Shown piece by piece: positions 8,577 to 17,364 of a stretch of DNA of 64,000 nucleotides. Made by a program: the position numbers and the translations under genes. The notes under the pieces are model-generated. The model was not told where the DNA came from. It saw nothing but the letters and a program-made list of their open reading frames with translations, and did not search any database. The DNA lies in contig NZ_BLVZ01000007.1 of the NCBI RefSeq assembly GCF_015471405.1, forward strand, positions 310,001-374,000, read 5' to 3'. The first letter of the stretch is position 1. Each line of letters starts with the position of its first letter. The stretch comes from Pseudomonas cichorii (GTDB lineage: Bacteria; Pseudomonadota; Gammaproteobacteria; Pseudomonadales; Pseudomonadaceae).

Positions 8577-10832
8577 ATGCAAAACGACGAAAACGTTGTG
8601 CCGTTGAGCAAGGGAATCCCTGCGCAGGGTACAAGTACGCCTTTGGCCCGGCTGCCCGTCGTGTTGTTGCAGGTGCGTGATAAAGCCGCACAGCAGCTCA
8701 AGGATGCCTTGCAAGCGTTGTTCGATAACGCTGACGACACCCTTTTTGAAATGGCTGATCGCGCCATCAGCAATACCGAACAGAACACCTTTTTCGAGGC
8801 CATGCGTGATTTGCGCCTCAAGCGCAAAAGCATCGAGCGTGCCTTTCTCGACAAGTTCTACGAGTCTTTCCTGGCGTTGGGTCAGTATCAGATCACCGAG
8901 CCGGTGCTGCCGGCGGCGGTCGCTTTCGACAAGCTGTCACTGGTGCCCAACGACGAGCTGGAAAAAACCGTGGCCGTCGACTCGATGGTGGCCAAGGTCA
9001 TGAGCCGCGATGGCGTTGCCTTGAGCCAGTTGACCGCGCGCTTGAACGAGCTGCTTCCCCAATCCATTACAGTCGATGCCAACCCCATGGGGCCGGCAAT
9101 GCTGTGCAATTTCTTTCTCCAGGCCAAGCGCAGCCTGGGGGTCGAGATCAAGGTCAAGCTGATCATTCTCAAGCTGTTCGAGAAATACATCCTGGCCAAC
9201 ACCGATCATTTGTATAGCGAAGCCAACCAGTTGCTGATCGCTACCGGCATCCTGCCTGAAATGAAAGCCTTGCCGGCCCGTCGCTCATCCGATCGCGCAG
9301 CTCCCAGGAAGCGTGCCAGCGAACTGTCCGACCCAGCTCTGGCGCAGGCCGCTGATAAGCTCGACAAGGGCGTGCTCGAAGTGTTTTCGGCGCTGCAGGA
9401 ATTGTTGCTGCAAGTCAGGGGCAATCTGACGCCTCGTCATGGTCCAGGCTCCGAAGTCCGCCCGATTTCCAGCAAGGATCTCCTGCGCCTGCTCTCGCAT
9501 CTTCAGCAGTACGTACCGGCCTCGGATGCTCCGGAAGATTTCGACCTGCGTAACCAGTTGGAGCAACTGCTGACCCGCGTCAGCGTAAAGAGCGGCAAGT
9601 CTCGCGGCGTTGGTGCAGGCGACGAAGATGTGATCAACCTGATCGCCATGCTCTTTGAATTCATTCTCGACGATCGCAACCTGCCTCACTCTCTGCGGGC
9701 GTTGATCGGGCGGTTGCAGATCCCGATGCTGAAAGTCGCAGTGATCGACAAGAGTTTCTTCAGTCGTGGCAGCCATCCTGCCCGTCGTCTGCTCAACGAA
9801 ATTGCCACTGCTGCACTGGGCTGGGGCGGGCGCGATGATTATCAGCGCGACTCGCTGTACATGCGTGTCGACCAGATCGTGCAGCGTCTGCTCAACGATT
9901 TTGTCGATGACCCGGCGATTTTCTCCGAACTGCTGGCTGACTTCCTGGCTTTCACCAGCGACGAGCGCCGTCGTAGCGAACTGCTTGAGCAGCGTACTCG
10001 GGATGCCGAAGAGGGCCGCACCCGTGCCGAGCTGGCGCGTCAGTTGGTTCAGCATGAATTGAACCAGCGCTTGCTGGGTAAAACTCTGCCCGAAGCTGTG
10101 GTGCGTCTGCTGGAGCAGGCCTGGAGCAAGGTGCTGCTGCTGACCTGCCTCAAGCATGGCGAAGGTTCGAGCGAGTGGCTGGCCGGTTTGCAGGCCATGG
10201 ACGATCTGGTCTGGAGTGTCGAACTGCACGAAGACCCGGAATCACGGCAGAAGCTGCTCGAACTGGTGCCGGGGCTGCTCAAGTCACTGCGCGAGGGTCT
10301 GACCAGCGCCGCTTTTGACCCGTTCGCCACCAGTGAATTCTTCAGTCAGCTGGAAGTTCTGCATGTCCAGGCTTTCCAGCATTTCTCACGCCTTCAGGAT
10401 GTTCAGGGCGAGGAGCTTCAAAGCTCTGTAGCACTGGCTGAAGCCGAGCCTGCTGAAGGCCCGGCAATGATGGTCGTGATGGAGGAGATCGTTCTGACTG
10501 CGCCTGACGAGCCTTTGAGCAATGAAAGTGTCCTGCAATTGCCCAATGACGATGCAGGCCTGCAGATGGTCGACAAGCTGCGCGTTGGCAATTGGGTCGA
10601 GATCCAGGAAGACGAGGAGAACAAGCTGCGCTGCAAGCTCACGGCTATCGTCGAGCCTTCCGGGCGTTACGTGTTCGTCAATCGTACCGGCATGAAGGTT
10701 CTGGAGAAGTCCCGCATGGGGCTGGCAATCGAATTGCGTCGCGGCACCATCCGCATTCTCGACGATGCCTTGCTGTTCGACCGTGCGCTGGAGTCGGTGA
10801 TCAGCAGCCTGCGCAAGCTCAAGGGCGCATAA
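8577..10832 (+). CDS. DUF1631 family protein (older databases: 'thymidine phosphorylase')
   Basis: A 751-aa cytosolic protein of the DUF1631 family; the P. aeruginosa relative next to nadC was annotated as a thymidine phosphorylase, which the sequence does not support. ATG 8577 follows AGGGGG at good spacing. It is mostly helical and highly charged. A Lys/Arg-rich segment (about 235-246) separates an N-terminal helical part from a long central helical region. The C-terminal ~95 residues (DKLRVGNWVEIQEDEENKLR...VNRTGMKVLEKSRM) look like a small beta-barrel reminiscent of PilZ, though the canonical RxxxR and DxSxxG c-di-GMP motifs are not obvious. Function is unknown. Confidence 0.85.
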   Translation: MQNDENVVPLSKGIPAQGTSTPLARLPVVLLQVRDKAAQQLKDALQALFDNADDTLFEMADRAISNTEQNTFFEAMRDLRLKRKSIERAFLDKFYESFLALGQYQITEPVLPAAVAFDKLSLVPNDELEKTVAVDSMVAKVMSRDGVALSQLTARLNELLPQSITVDANPMGPAMLCNFFLQAKRSLGVEIKVKLIILKLFEKYILANTDHLYSEANQLLIATGILPEMKALPARRSSDRAAPRKRASELSDPALAQAADKLDKGVLEVFSALQELLLQVRGNLTPRHGPGSEVRPISSKDLLRLLSHLQQYVPASDAPEDFDLRNQLEQLLTRVSVKSGKSRGVGAGDEDVINLIAMLFEFILDDRNLPHSLRALIGRLQIPMLKVAVIDKSFFSRGSHPARRLLNEIATAALGWGGRDDYQRDSLYMRVDQIVQRLLNDFVDDPAIFSELLADFLAFTSDERRRSELLEQRTRDAEEGRTRAELARQLVQHELNQRLLGKTLPEAVVRLLEQAWSKVLLLTCLKHGEGSSEWLAGLQAMDDLVWSVELHEDPESRQKLLELVPGLLKSLREGLTSAAFDPFATSEFFSQLEVLHVQAFQHFSRLQDVQGEELQSSVALAEAEPAEGPAMMVVMEEIVLTAPDEPLSNESVLQLPNDDAGLQMVDKLRVGNWVEIQEDEENKLRCKLTAIVEPSGRYVFVNRTGMKVLEKSRMGLAIELRRGTIRILDDALLFDRALESVISSLRKLKGA

Positions 10833-10883
10833 AACCTGATATGGGAGAGGGCCCGGCCCACGAAGATCCATCGCCTGAAATAC

Positions 10884-10907
10884 CTTCGCGAATGAATTCG
10901 CTCCTAC
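10884..10907. repeat. Single REP arm, family B (TTCGCGAATGAATTCGCTCC type)
   Basis: Matches one arm of the complete family-B palindrome at 41524-41573. The opposite arm is not recognisable upstream, so this is a solitary or decayed copy between the DUF1631 gene and ampD. Confidence 0.7.
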
Positions 10908-10964
10908 CGGCGATGCTGTTTGGGCATACTTGTGCCTATCGACCCCTCTCTCCAAGGAGCCTTC

Positions 10965-11513
10965 ATGCAGTTGGACCCCGCCAGCGGTTGGTGTGACGGC
11001 GTGCAGCATTGCCCTTCACCCAATTTCAATGCGCGACCTGAGGGCGAAATCTCGCTACTGGTGATCCACAACATCAGCCTGCCGCCTGCCCAGTTCAAGA
11101 CGGGCAAGGTCCAGTGTTTTTTTCAGAATCAGCTGGATATCACCGAGCATCCCTATTTCGAGGGCATTGCCGACTTGCGCGTTTCGGCGCATTTTCTGAT
11201 CGAGCGTGATGGCGAGGTCACTCAATTCGTCTCATGTCTTGACCGCGCCTGGCATGCTGGCGTTTCCTGTTTCCAGGGGCGCGAAGCCTGTAATGACTTT
11301 TCCATCGGTATCGAGCTGGAAGGCACGGATGACCAGCCCTTTACCGATGCGCAATATGCCGCCTTGATCGATCTGACGCGCCAGTTGCGTCAGGCGTTTG
11401 TGGCAATTACGCCTGAGCGCATCTGTGGGCACAGCGATATCGCTCCGGGACGCAAGACCGATCCGGGGCCGTGTTTCGACTGGGCCCGTTTTCAAGCCGC
11501 TTTGCAGGACTGA
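10965..11513 (+). CDS. ampD: AmpD, 1,6-anhydro-N-acetylmuramyl-L-alanine amidase
   Basis: A cytosolic Zn2+ amidase that cleaves the peptide from 1,6-anhydroMurNAc during peptidoglycan recycling; loss of AmpD derepresses ampC beta-lactamase through AmpR. The protein has 182 aa. ATG 10965 is chosen because CCAAGGAG lies upstream and MQLDPASGW is the family N-terminus. Zn ligands are visible: His35 in VIHNIS, and His and Asp of GHSDIAPGRKTDPG near the C-terminus. ampE follows after 16 nt. Confidence 0.96.
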   Translation: MQLDPASGWCDGVQHCPSPNFNARPEGEISLLVIHNISLPPAQFKTGKVQCFFQNQLDITEHPYFEGIADLRVSAHFLIERDGEVTQFVSCLDRAWHAGVSCFQGREACNDFSIGIELEGTDDQPFTDAQYAALIDLTRQLRQAFVAITPERICGHSDIAPGRKTDPGPCFDWARFQAALQD

Positions 11514-11529
11514 AGTGAGGGATTAAGCA

Positions 11530-12366
11530 ATGAGTTTTCTGGTGTTGCTGCTGGCAGTCTGGGTCGAAAAATTCTCGGCACTGCGTCAGCGTGTACAACG
11601 TGACGGGGCTTGGCTGAAGGAGTTGGCCAGGCTTGAATCAAGTCCGCGAACCGCCTCTCGCCCGTGGGTCATCCTGGCCCTGCTGATCCTGCTGCCGCTT
11701 CTGATATTGCAACTGGCGCTGACCATCGTCGGCTCGGTTGCTTACGGCTGGCTGGCATTGCCGATCCACCTTCTGGTGCTGATCTACAGCCTTGGCCGTG
11801 GCGATCTGCTTGCTGCGTTGGGACCCTTTCGTGATGCCTGCCGGCGTGGCGACGAACAGGCCGCCGTGCATGTGGCTGAAAGAGACATGGGCGTGTTGGC
11901 GGACAATGGCGAGCAACTGCTGGAGGGCGTTCAAAGTTACATGCTCTGGCAGGCTTACCAGAGTTTCTTCGTGGTGATCTTCTGGTACTTCCTGCTGGGG
12001 CCTGTTGCTGCACTGGCTTACCGCTTGCTGGCGCTGGCGGCCGAAAATGGCAAGACCCAGGCCTTGGTAGAGCGGGCGACACAATTGCGGCATGCCTTTG
12101 ACTGGATACCGGTCAGGTTGCTGGCGGCCAGTTTCGCACTGGTGGGCAACTTCGTTGCAGTCAGCCGGGTGATGCTGCATGAACTGCTCAACTGGAACAT
12201 CAGCGCCGCACAACTGATTACCCGTATCGGCCGCGTTGCCAGCGAGGTCCCGGCACCCGTCATGGGCGCTGATGGCGTGACCAGCCTCGATCTGCTCTGG
12301 GAGTTGCTGATACGCGCCGCAGTGGTCTGGTATGCGGGTTTTGCGCTGTGGACATTGTTGATCTGA
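11530..12366 (+). CDS. ampE: AmpE, inner-membrane regulatory/sensory protein
   Basis: A 278-aa integral membrane protein of the AmpE/CobD-like family. Four hydrophobic segments are visible (about 48-68, 69-90, 150-172 and 255-275). A cytosolic loop carries RDACRRGDEQAAVHVAERDMGVLADNGEQLLEGVQ. It is co-transcribed with ampD, as in enterobacteria and P. aeruginosa. Its biochemical role is unresolved; it has been proposed as a sensor in the ampD-linked beta-lactamase pathway. GTGAGGGATTAAGCA precedes the ATG. Confidence 0.93.
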   Translation: MSFLVLLLAVWVEKFSALRQRVQRDGAWLKELARLESSPRTASRPWVILALLILLPLLILQLALTIVGSVAYGWLALPIHLLVLIYSLGRGDLLAALGPFRDACRRGDEQAAVHVAERDMGVLADNGEQLLEGVQSYMLWQAYQSFFVVIFWYFLLGPVAALAYRLLALAAENGKTQALVERATQLRHAFDWIPVRLLAASFALVGNFVAVSRVMLHELLNWNISAAQLITRIGRVASEVPAPVMGADGVTSLDLLWELLIRAAVVWYAGFALWTLLI

Positions 12367-12372
12367 GTCAGC

Positions 12373-13161
12373 TCATTCGCGAGCAGGCCACCCGAACAAC
12401 TCACAGGCATTGCGCGTACTCACTTGCGCTAACTGCTCCGGGCTGACTTTCAACAGCCCGGCCAGCGCCCGGGATATTTCCGGCAAATGCTCTGGACTAT
12501 TGCGCTGATTCGGATACATCGCCGGAGCCATGTCCGGTGAGTCGGTTTCCAGCACAATGCTTTCCAGTGGTAACTCGGCGATGACCCGATGCATGCGTAA
12601 CGCCTGTGGCCAGGTCGCTGCACCGCCAAGGCCGAGCTTGAAACCCAGCCTGATATATTCCCGAGCCTCCTCTCGACTGCCGGCAAATGCATGGATGATC
12701 CCGCTGCGTTTGAGCTTGTGACGCTTGAGTGTCGCGATCACATCGGCGTGGCTGCGTCGCACATGCAACAGCGCTGGCAGATCGAAATCAGCGGCCAGTT
12801 GCAGCTGCGCCTCGAAGACTTGCTGCTGGCTGTGGCGGTCCAGGTTTTCAACGTAGTAATCCAGACCGATCTCGCCCACCGCGCACAACCGGGAATTGCC
12901 CTTCAGGCGCGTCAACCAGTCGCCCAGTTCGTTCAAGTGCTCGGGGCGATGCTCGTCGATGTAGATAGGGTGCAGGCCGAACGCCGCATACAACTCTGGA
13001 TGCTCTTGGGTCAAATCCCACAAACGTTGCCAGTTACGCTGATAAACCCCCAGAACCACCATGCGCTCCACGCCCAATACGCGGCAGTTATCCAGAACCT
13101 GAGCCCGATCGGCGTCGAAGTCCGGAAAGTCCAGGTGGGTGTGGGTGTCGATCAGCGTCAC
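12373..13161 (-). CDS. TatD-family metal-dependent hydrolase (putative DNase)
   Basis: A 262-aa TIM-barrel hydrolase. Metal ligands visible are His7 and His9 (DTHTHLD), Glu in AVGEIGLDYY, the His pair of LHVRRSHAD and IIHAFAGS, and Asp in LETDSPDM. Relatives act as 3'-5' DNases or D-aminoacyl hydrolases. The gene starts 2 nt after the fruR stop, so the two share a transcript. It converges on ampE with a 6-nt gap. Confidence 0.93.
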   Translation of the reverse strand: MTLIDTHTHLDFPDFDADRAQVLDNCRVLGVERMVVLGVYQRNWQRLWDLTQEHPELYAAFGLHPIYIDEHRPEHLNELGDWLTRLKGNSRLCAVGEIGLDYYVENLDRHSQQQVFEAQLQLAADFDLPALLHVRRSHADVIATLKRHKLKRSGIIHAFAGSREEAREYIRLGFKLGLGGAATWPQALRMHRVIAELPLESIVLETDSPDMAPAMYPNQRNSPEHLPEISRALAGLLKVSPEQLAQVSTRNACELFGWPARE

Positions 13162-13163
13162 CG

Positions 13164-14159
13164 TCAGGCCTCGTGAATGCGTTGCTTGAAGGTTCGCACG
13201 ATGGCATGCACGCCGGGTTGATATTGGTTGTTCTCGATGGCGGCCAGTGCCAGTTGCAGGGCTTTTTCGGCAATCAACTGATGCTGCTGGGCCATGGCAT
13301 TGACCGGCAACGGCAGGAAGTCCAGCAACTGGGTATCACCGAATGTGCCCAGATGCAGTTGCGCCGGGTTGAGTTCCTGGCTTTGCAGCACATCGAAAAC
13401 CCCCTGCAGCAACACGTAGGATGTTGTGATCAGCGCATTGGGCAGGTGACCCAGGCGTTGCAGCATGTCGTTCATCAAACGCTGGCCGCACTCGCGGCTG
13501 AAGGACTGGCCATGTTCAATCGTGGTCGTGCCGGTAAAGCCATCGAGCGCATGCCGGAACCCCTCCGCGCGTGCCTGGCTGACACTCAGCTCAGGTCGTG
13601 CTCCGAGCAAGGCGATATGTTCGGGATGGGTCTGGAGCAGGCTGCGGGTCAGTTGCAGGCTGGCGTCGTGGTCGTCGCTGACCACCGAGCAGAAGAACTC
13701 GGGGTTCATTTCCCGGTCAATGGCGATGATTGGCAAGCCTTTGTTCTGCAATTCCCGGTAACTGTCGTCACTGGCGGGCAGGCAACTGGCGACCAGCAAC
13801 GCATCGCAGCGGCGGGCACGGAAGACTTGCAGCAGTTGTTGCTCACTGATGGGGTCGTCGTCGGAACTGGCGATCAGTAACTGATAGCCATGGGCGCGGG
13901 CTCCTTGCTCCAGCAACTTGGCGATACGGGCGTAACTGGGGTTTTCCAGATCCGGCAGGATGAACCCCAGGGTGCGGCTGTGACGGCTGCGCAAGCCTGC
14001 GGCTTGAGGGTTGGGGCGAAAGTCATGTTGTTCGACCACCGCCTTTACACGCTCGACGGTCGCAGGGCTGATGCGTTGTTGTTCGGCCTTGCCATTGATT
14101 ACGTAACTGGCCGTGGTGACGGAAACACCTGCCAGACGCGCAATATCGCTGAGTTTCAC
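13164..14159 (-). CDS. fruR: FruR (Cra-type) LacI-family regulator of the fructose operon
   Basis: A 331-aa LacI/GalR repressor. The GTG at 14159 is selected because the DNA-binding helix-turn-helix KLSDIARLAGVSVTTASYVING then begins at residue 2, as in E. coli FruR (334 aa), and AAGGAA lies upstream. The hinge helix contains NPQAAGLRSRHSRTLGFILPDLEN; residues from about 60 form the periplasmic-binding-like sugar-sensing domain. In P. putida FruR (Cra) represses fruBKA and responds to fructose-1-phosphate. The divergent arrangement here and the operator at 14346-14357 support the same role. Confidence 0.94.
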   Translation of the reverse strand: MKLSDIARLAGVSVTTASYVINGKAEQQRISPATVERVKAVVEQHDFRPNPQAAGLRSRHSRTLGFILPDLENPSYARIAKLLEQGARAHGYQLLIASSDDDPISEQQLLQVFRARRCDALLVASCLPASDDSYRELQNKGLPIIAIDREMNPEFFCSVVSDDHDASLQLTRSLLQTHPEHIALLGARPELSVSQARAEGFRHALDGFTGTTTIEHGQSFSRECGQRLMNDMLQRLGHLPNALITTSYVLLQGVFDVLQSQELNPAQLHLGTFGDTQLLDFLPLPVNAMAQQHQLIAEKALQLALAAIENNQYQPGVHAIVRTFKQRIHEA

Positions 14160-14345
14160 GCGAAAAGTTCCTTTTCGTGGTTGTCTCGAATCAGCGAGGA
14201 TTTTCGCTGATCGCAGAGCATCTTTACAGCAGACCATAGGGGATGCCCAAGTGCTCGGTCTATTTTACGACGTCTCCTACAGCTATCGGACCGACCGGGC
14301 TTCAATGAAAGCCCATAATCGAGTAACGTGCCGTCCAATTGTAGA

Positions 14346-14357
14346 TTAAACGATTCA
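14346..14357. promoter_or_regulatory. Candidate FruR/Cra operator upstream of fruB
   Basis: TTAAACGATTCA differs by one base from the TTAAACGTTTCA site that I recall for P. putida FruR at fruB, and resembles the E. coli Cra consensus TGAATCGATTCA. It lies in the 337-nt fruR-fruB divergent gap, 140 nt before the fruB start. No clear -35/-10 pair was identified beside it. The rest of the gap contains the inverted repeat annotated at 14384-14418 and nothing else recognised. Confidence 0.65.
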
Positions 14358-14383
14358 GCAGGCTGATATTTGCTGCAAATCAA

Positions 14384-14418
14384 GATGAAAGTGATATCCG
14401 ACAGGCAGCACTTTCATC
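14384..14418. repeat. 10-bp perfect inverted repeat in the fruB leader
   Basis: GATGAAAGTG (14384-14393) and CACTTTCATC (14409-14418) are exact reverse complements separated by 15 nt, 27 nt downstream of the FruR-type site. It may be an operator for another regulator or an RNA hairpin in the fruB leader. No T-run follows, so it is not a standard terminator. Confidence 0.6.
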
Positions 14419-14496
14419 ACCTAAGCTGTCGATCTCTCATGGTCGTCATTAAAACAAGAATCAGGTAGCGCTCTGGCGCTGCACAGGAGTCAAGGC

Positions 14497-17364
14497 ATGC
14501 TCGAACTCTCTCTGGAGCAAATATCCATGGGCCGCTCGGCGGTGGATAAGTCTGGCGCATTGCAACTGATCGCAGACCATCTGGTCGCTGACGGTCTGGT
14601 TGCAGAGGGTTATCTCAACGGACTGATGAACCGCGAGCAGCAAGGTTCGACCTTCCTCGGCCAGGGTATCGCGATCCCCCATGGCACGCCTGAAACCCGC
14701 GACCTGGTATTCACTACCGGCGTGCGCCTGATGCAATTTCCCGAAGGCGTGGACTGGGGCGACGGGCAAATCGTCTATCTGGCCATCGGTATTGCAGCCA
14801 AGTCGGACGAACATCTGCGACTTCTGCAACTGCTGACCCGTGCATTGGGCGAAGCGGACCTTGGTCAGGCTCTGCGCGAGGCGAAAACGCCGGAAGACCT
14901 GCTCCGGCTGTTGCAGGGCGCGCCTCAGGAGCTGGCCCTCGATGCCCAGATGATCAGCCTCGGCGTGTCGGCCGATGATTTTGAAGAACTGGTCTGGCGT
15001 GGTGCTCGCCTGTTGCGTCGGGCTGATTGCGTCAACAACGGTTTTGCCGCGATTCTCCAGCAGGTCGAGGCCTTGTCGCTGGGTGATGGCCTGTGGTGGC
15101 TGCACAGCGAGCAGACGGTCAAGCGTCCCGGCCTGGCCTTTGTGACACCGGACAAACCCTTGCGCTATCTGGGGCAGCCGCTGACCGGGCTGTTCTGCCT
15201 GGCCAGCCTGGGAGAAGGGCACCAGGCATTGCTTGAGCGCCTGTGCTCGCTGTTGATCGAAGGCCGTGGCCACGAATTGGGCCATGCCACCAACAGCCGC
15301 GTCATCCTCCAGGCTCTGGGCGGTGAATTGCCTGCCGAGTGGCCGACCCGGCAGATCGCTCTGGCTAACGCCCATGGCCTGCATGCCCGCCCGGCCAAGG
15401 TGCTGGCGCAACTGGCCAAGGAGTTTGAAGGCGAGATTCGCGTGCGTGTGCTGGAAACCGGCGAAACCGCAGTGTCGGCCAAGAGCTTGAGCAAGCTGCT
15501 CAGCCTCGGCGCACGTCGCGGGCAGACGCTGGAATTCATCGCTGAACCGAGCATCGCGCAAGACGCTTTGCCTGCCTTGTTGGCGGCGGTGGAGCAAGGT
15601 CTGGGCGAAGAGGTCGAGCCATTGCCGGTCGCGACCGAGCCGCAACCGGCTCCCCAGAAATCCGCTGTGGCCAAGGCCGTGGTTGCGCCCCTCGATGGCG
15701 CCGTGTTGCAGGCTGTCTCGGCTTCGCCGGGCATTGCCATGGGGCCTGCGCATGTTCAAGTGCTGCAAGCATTCGATTATCCGCAGCAAGGCGAATCGGT
15801 TGCCGCCGAGCGTGAGCGTCTGCAACAGGCTCTGGTCGAAGTACGCGAGGATATCGAAAGCCTGATCCAGCGGAGCAAGGCCAAGGCCATCCGCGAAATC
15901 TTCATTACCCACCAGGAAATGCTCGATGACCCGGAGCTGGGCAACGAAGCCGAACTGCGTCTGAACAAGGGCGAAAGTGCTGCCGCTGCCTGGGCTGGAG
16001 TGATCGATGCTGCTGCATCCCGGCAGGAGCAATTGAATGATGTGCTGCTGGCCGAGCGTGCAGCGGACCTGCGGGATGTGGGGCGTCGTGTGCTGGCGCA
16101 AATCTGCGGTGTCGAAACCGTGGCGGCTCCGGACGAGCCTTACATCCTGGTGATGGACGAAGTCGGCCCGTCCGACGTGGCACGACTGGACCCGGCGCAT
16201 GTCGCGGGTATTCTCACTGCGCGTGGCGGCGCAACGGCGCACAGCGCTATCGTGGCTCGCGCCCTTGGTATTCCGGCGCTGGTGGGGGCAGGTGACGAAG
16301 TATTGCAGCTCAAGCCAGGCACTGTTCTGCTGCTCGACTGCCAGCGCGGTCGTTTGACTGTCGCACCGGACGAGTCGACCTTGCAGCGTGCGGTTCAGGA
16401 TCGCGATGCCCGCGAGCAGCGCCTCAAGGCCGCTGCGGCCTTGCGCATGGAACCTGCCGTGACCCGCGATGGCCATGCCGTCGAAGTCTTCGCCAACATC
16501 GGCGACAGCACCGGCACGCCAGCGGCGGTAGAGCAGGGCGCCGAAGGCATTGGCCTGCTGCGCACCGAATTGCTGTTCATGGCCCATTCACAGGCGCCTG
16601 ACGAGGCTACCCAGGAAGCTGAATACCGCCGCGTGCTCACCGACTTGGGTGGCCGGCCTTTGGTGGTCCGTACTCTGGACGTCGGCGGTGACAAGCCGCT
16701 GCCGTACTGGCCTATCGACAAGGAAGAAAACCCGTTCCTCGGTGTGCGTGGCATTCGCCTGACCCTGCAACGTCCCGACGTGATGGAAAGCCAGTTGCGT
16801 GCCTTGTTGCGCTCAGCCGACAGCGGCCCGCTGCGGATCATGTTTCCCATGATCGGCACTGTTGAGGAGTGGCGTCAGGCGCGTGACATGACTCAGCGTC
16901 TGCGAGAGGAGATCCCGGTCAGCGACCTGCAACTGGGGATCATGATCGAAGTGCCTTCGGCCGCCTTGCTGGCACCGGTACTGGCCAGGGAAGTGGACTT
17001 CTTCAGCGTCGGCACCAACGACCTGACGCAATACACCATGGCCATCGACCGTGGCCATCCGACCCTTTCCGCTCAGGCTGACGGTTTGCACCCAAGCGTG
17101 CTGCAACTGATCGACATGACCGTGCGCGCCGCCCATGCCAATGGCAAGTGGGTGGGCGTTTGCGGCGAACTGGCGGCGGACCCGCTGGCTGTCCCGGTAC
17201 TGGTCGGGCTGGGTGTGGATGAGTTGAGTGTTTCGGCGCGCAGCATTGGCGAGGTCAAGGCGTGCGTGCGGGAGCTGGAACTGAGTACTGCTCAAAAACT
17301 GGCGCAACAGGCGCTGACGGCAGCTAGCGCCGCCGAAGTGCGTGCGCTTGTGGAGGCTTTGTAA
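14497..17364 (+). CDS. fruB: FruB, fused fructose PTS EIIA-HPr-EI (multiphosphoryl transfer protein)
   Basis: A 955-aa cytosolic protein that takes phosphate from PEP and passes it to FruA. Domains in order: EIIA-Fru (about 1-145) with active His62 in GIAIPHGTPE; a linker region (about 150-280); HPr (about 285-370) with His296 in HGLHARPA; and Enzyme I (about 405-955) with phospho-His582 in GGATAHSAIVAR and the PEP-binding C-terminal barrel (VGTNDLTQYTMAIDR, GVCGELAADP). The order and fusion are those known for the Pseudomonas fructose PTS, the only sugar PTS of many pseudomonads. AGGAG precedes the ATG; fruK overlaps by one base. Confidence 0.98.
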   Translation: MLELSLEQISMGRSAVDKSGALQLIADHLVADGLVAEGYLNGLMNREQQGSTFLGQGIAIPHGTPETRDLVFTTGVRLMQFPEGVDWGDGQIVYLAIGIAAKSDEHLRLLQLLTRALGEADLGQALREAKTPEDLLRLLQGAPQELALDAQMISLGVSADDFEELVWRGARLLRRADCVNNGFAAILQQVEALSLGDGLWWLHSEQTVKRPGLAFVTPDKPLRYLGQPLTGLFCLASLGEGHQALLERLCSLLIEGRGHELGHATNSRVILQALGGELPAEWPTRQIALANAHGLHARPAKVLAQLAKEFEGEIRVRVLETGETAVSAKSLSKLLSLGARRGQTLEFIAEPSIAQDALPALLAAVEQGLGEEVEPLPVATEPQPAPQKSAVAKAVVAPLDGAVLQAVSASPGIAMGPAHVQVLQAFDYPQQGESVAAERERLQQALVEVREDIESLIQRSKAKAIREIFITHQEMLDDPELGNEAELRLNKGESAAAAWAGVIDAAASRQEQLNDVLLAERAADLRDVGRRVLAQICGVETVAAPDEPYILVMDEVGPSDVARLDPAHVAGILTARGGATAHSAIVARALGIPALVGAGDEVLQLKPGTVLLLDCQRGRLTVAPDESTLQRAVQDRDAREQRLKAAAALRMEPAVTRDGHAVEVFANIGDSTGTPAAVEQGAEGIGLLRTELLFMAHSQAPDEATQEAEYRRVLTDLGGRPLVVRTLDVGGDKPLPYWPIDKEENPFLGVRGIRLTLQRPDVMESQLRALLRSADSGPLRIMFPMIGTVEEWRQARDMTQRLREEIPVSDLQLGIMIEVPSAALLAPVLAREVDFFSVGTNDLTQYTMAIDRGHPTLSAQADGLHPSVLQLIDMTVRAAHANGKWVGVCGELAADPLAVPVLVGLGVDELSVSARSIGEVKACVRELELSTAQKLAQQALTAASAAEVRALVEAL

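Noticed and set aside
14461..16587. Long open frame (708 codons) on the minus strand
   Set aside because: It is antisense to fruB, whose domains are fully recognisable. The antisense product has no family pattern; it follows from GC-rich codon bias.
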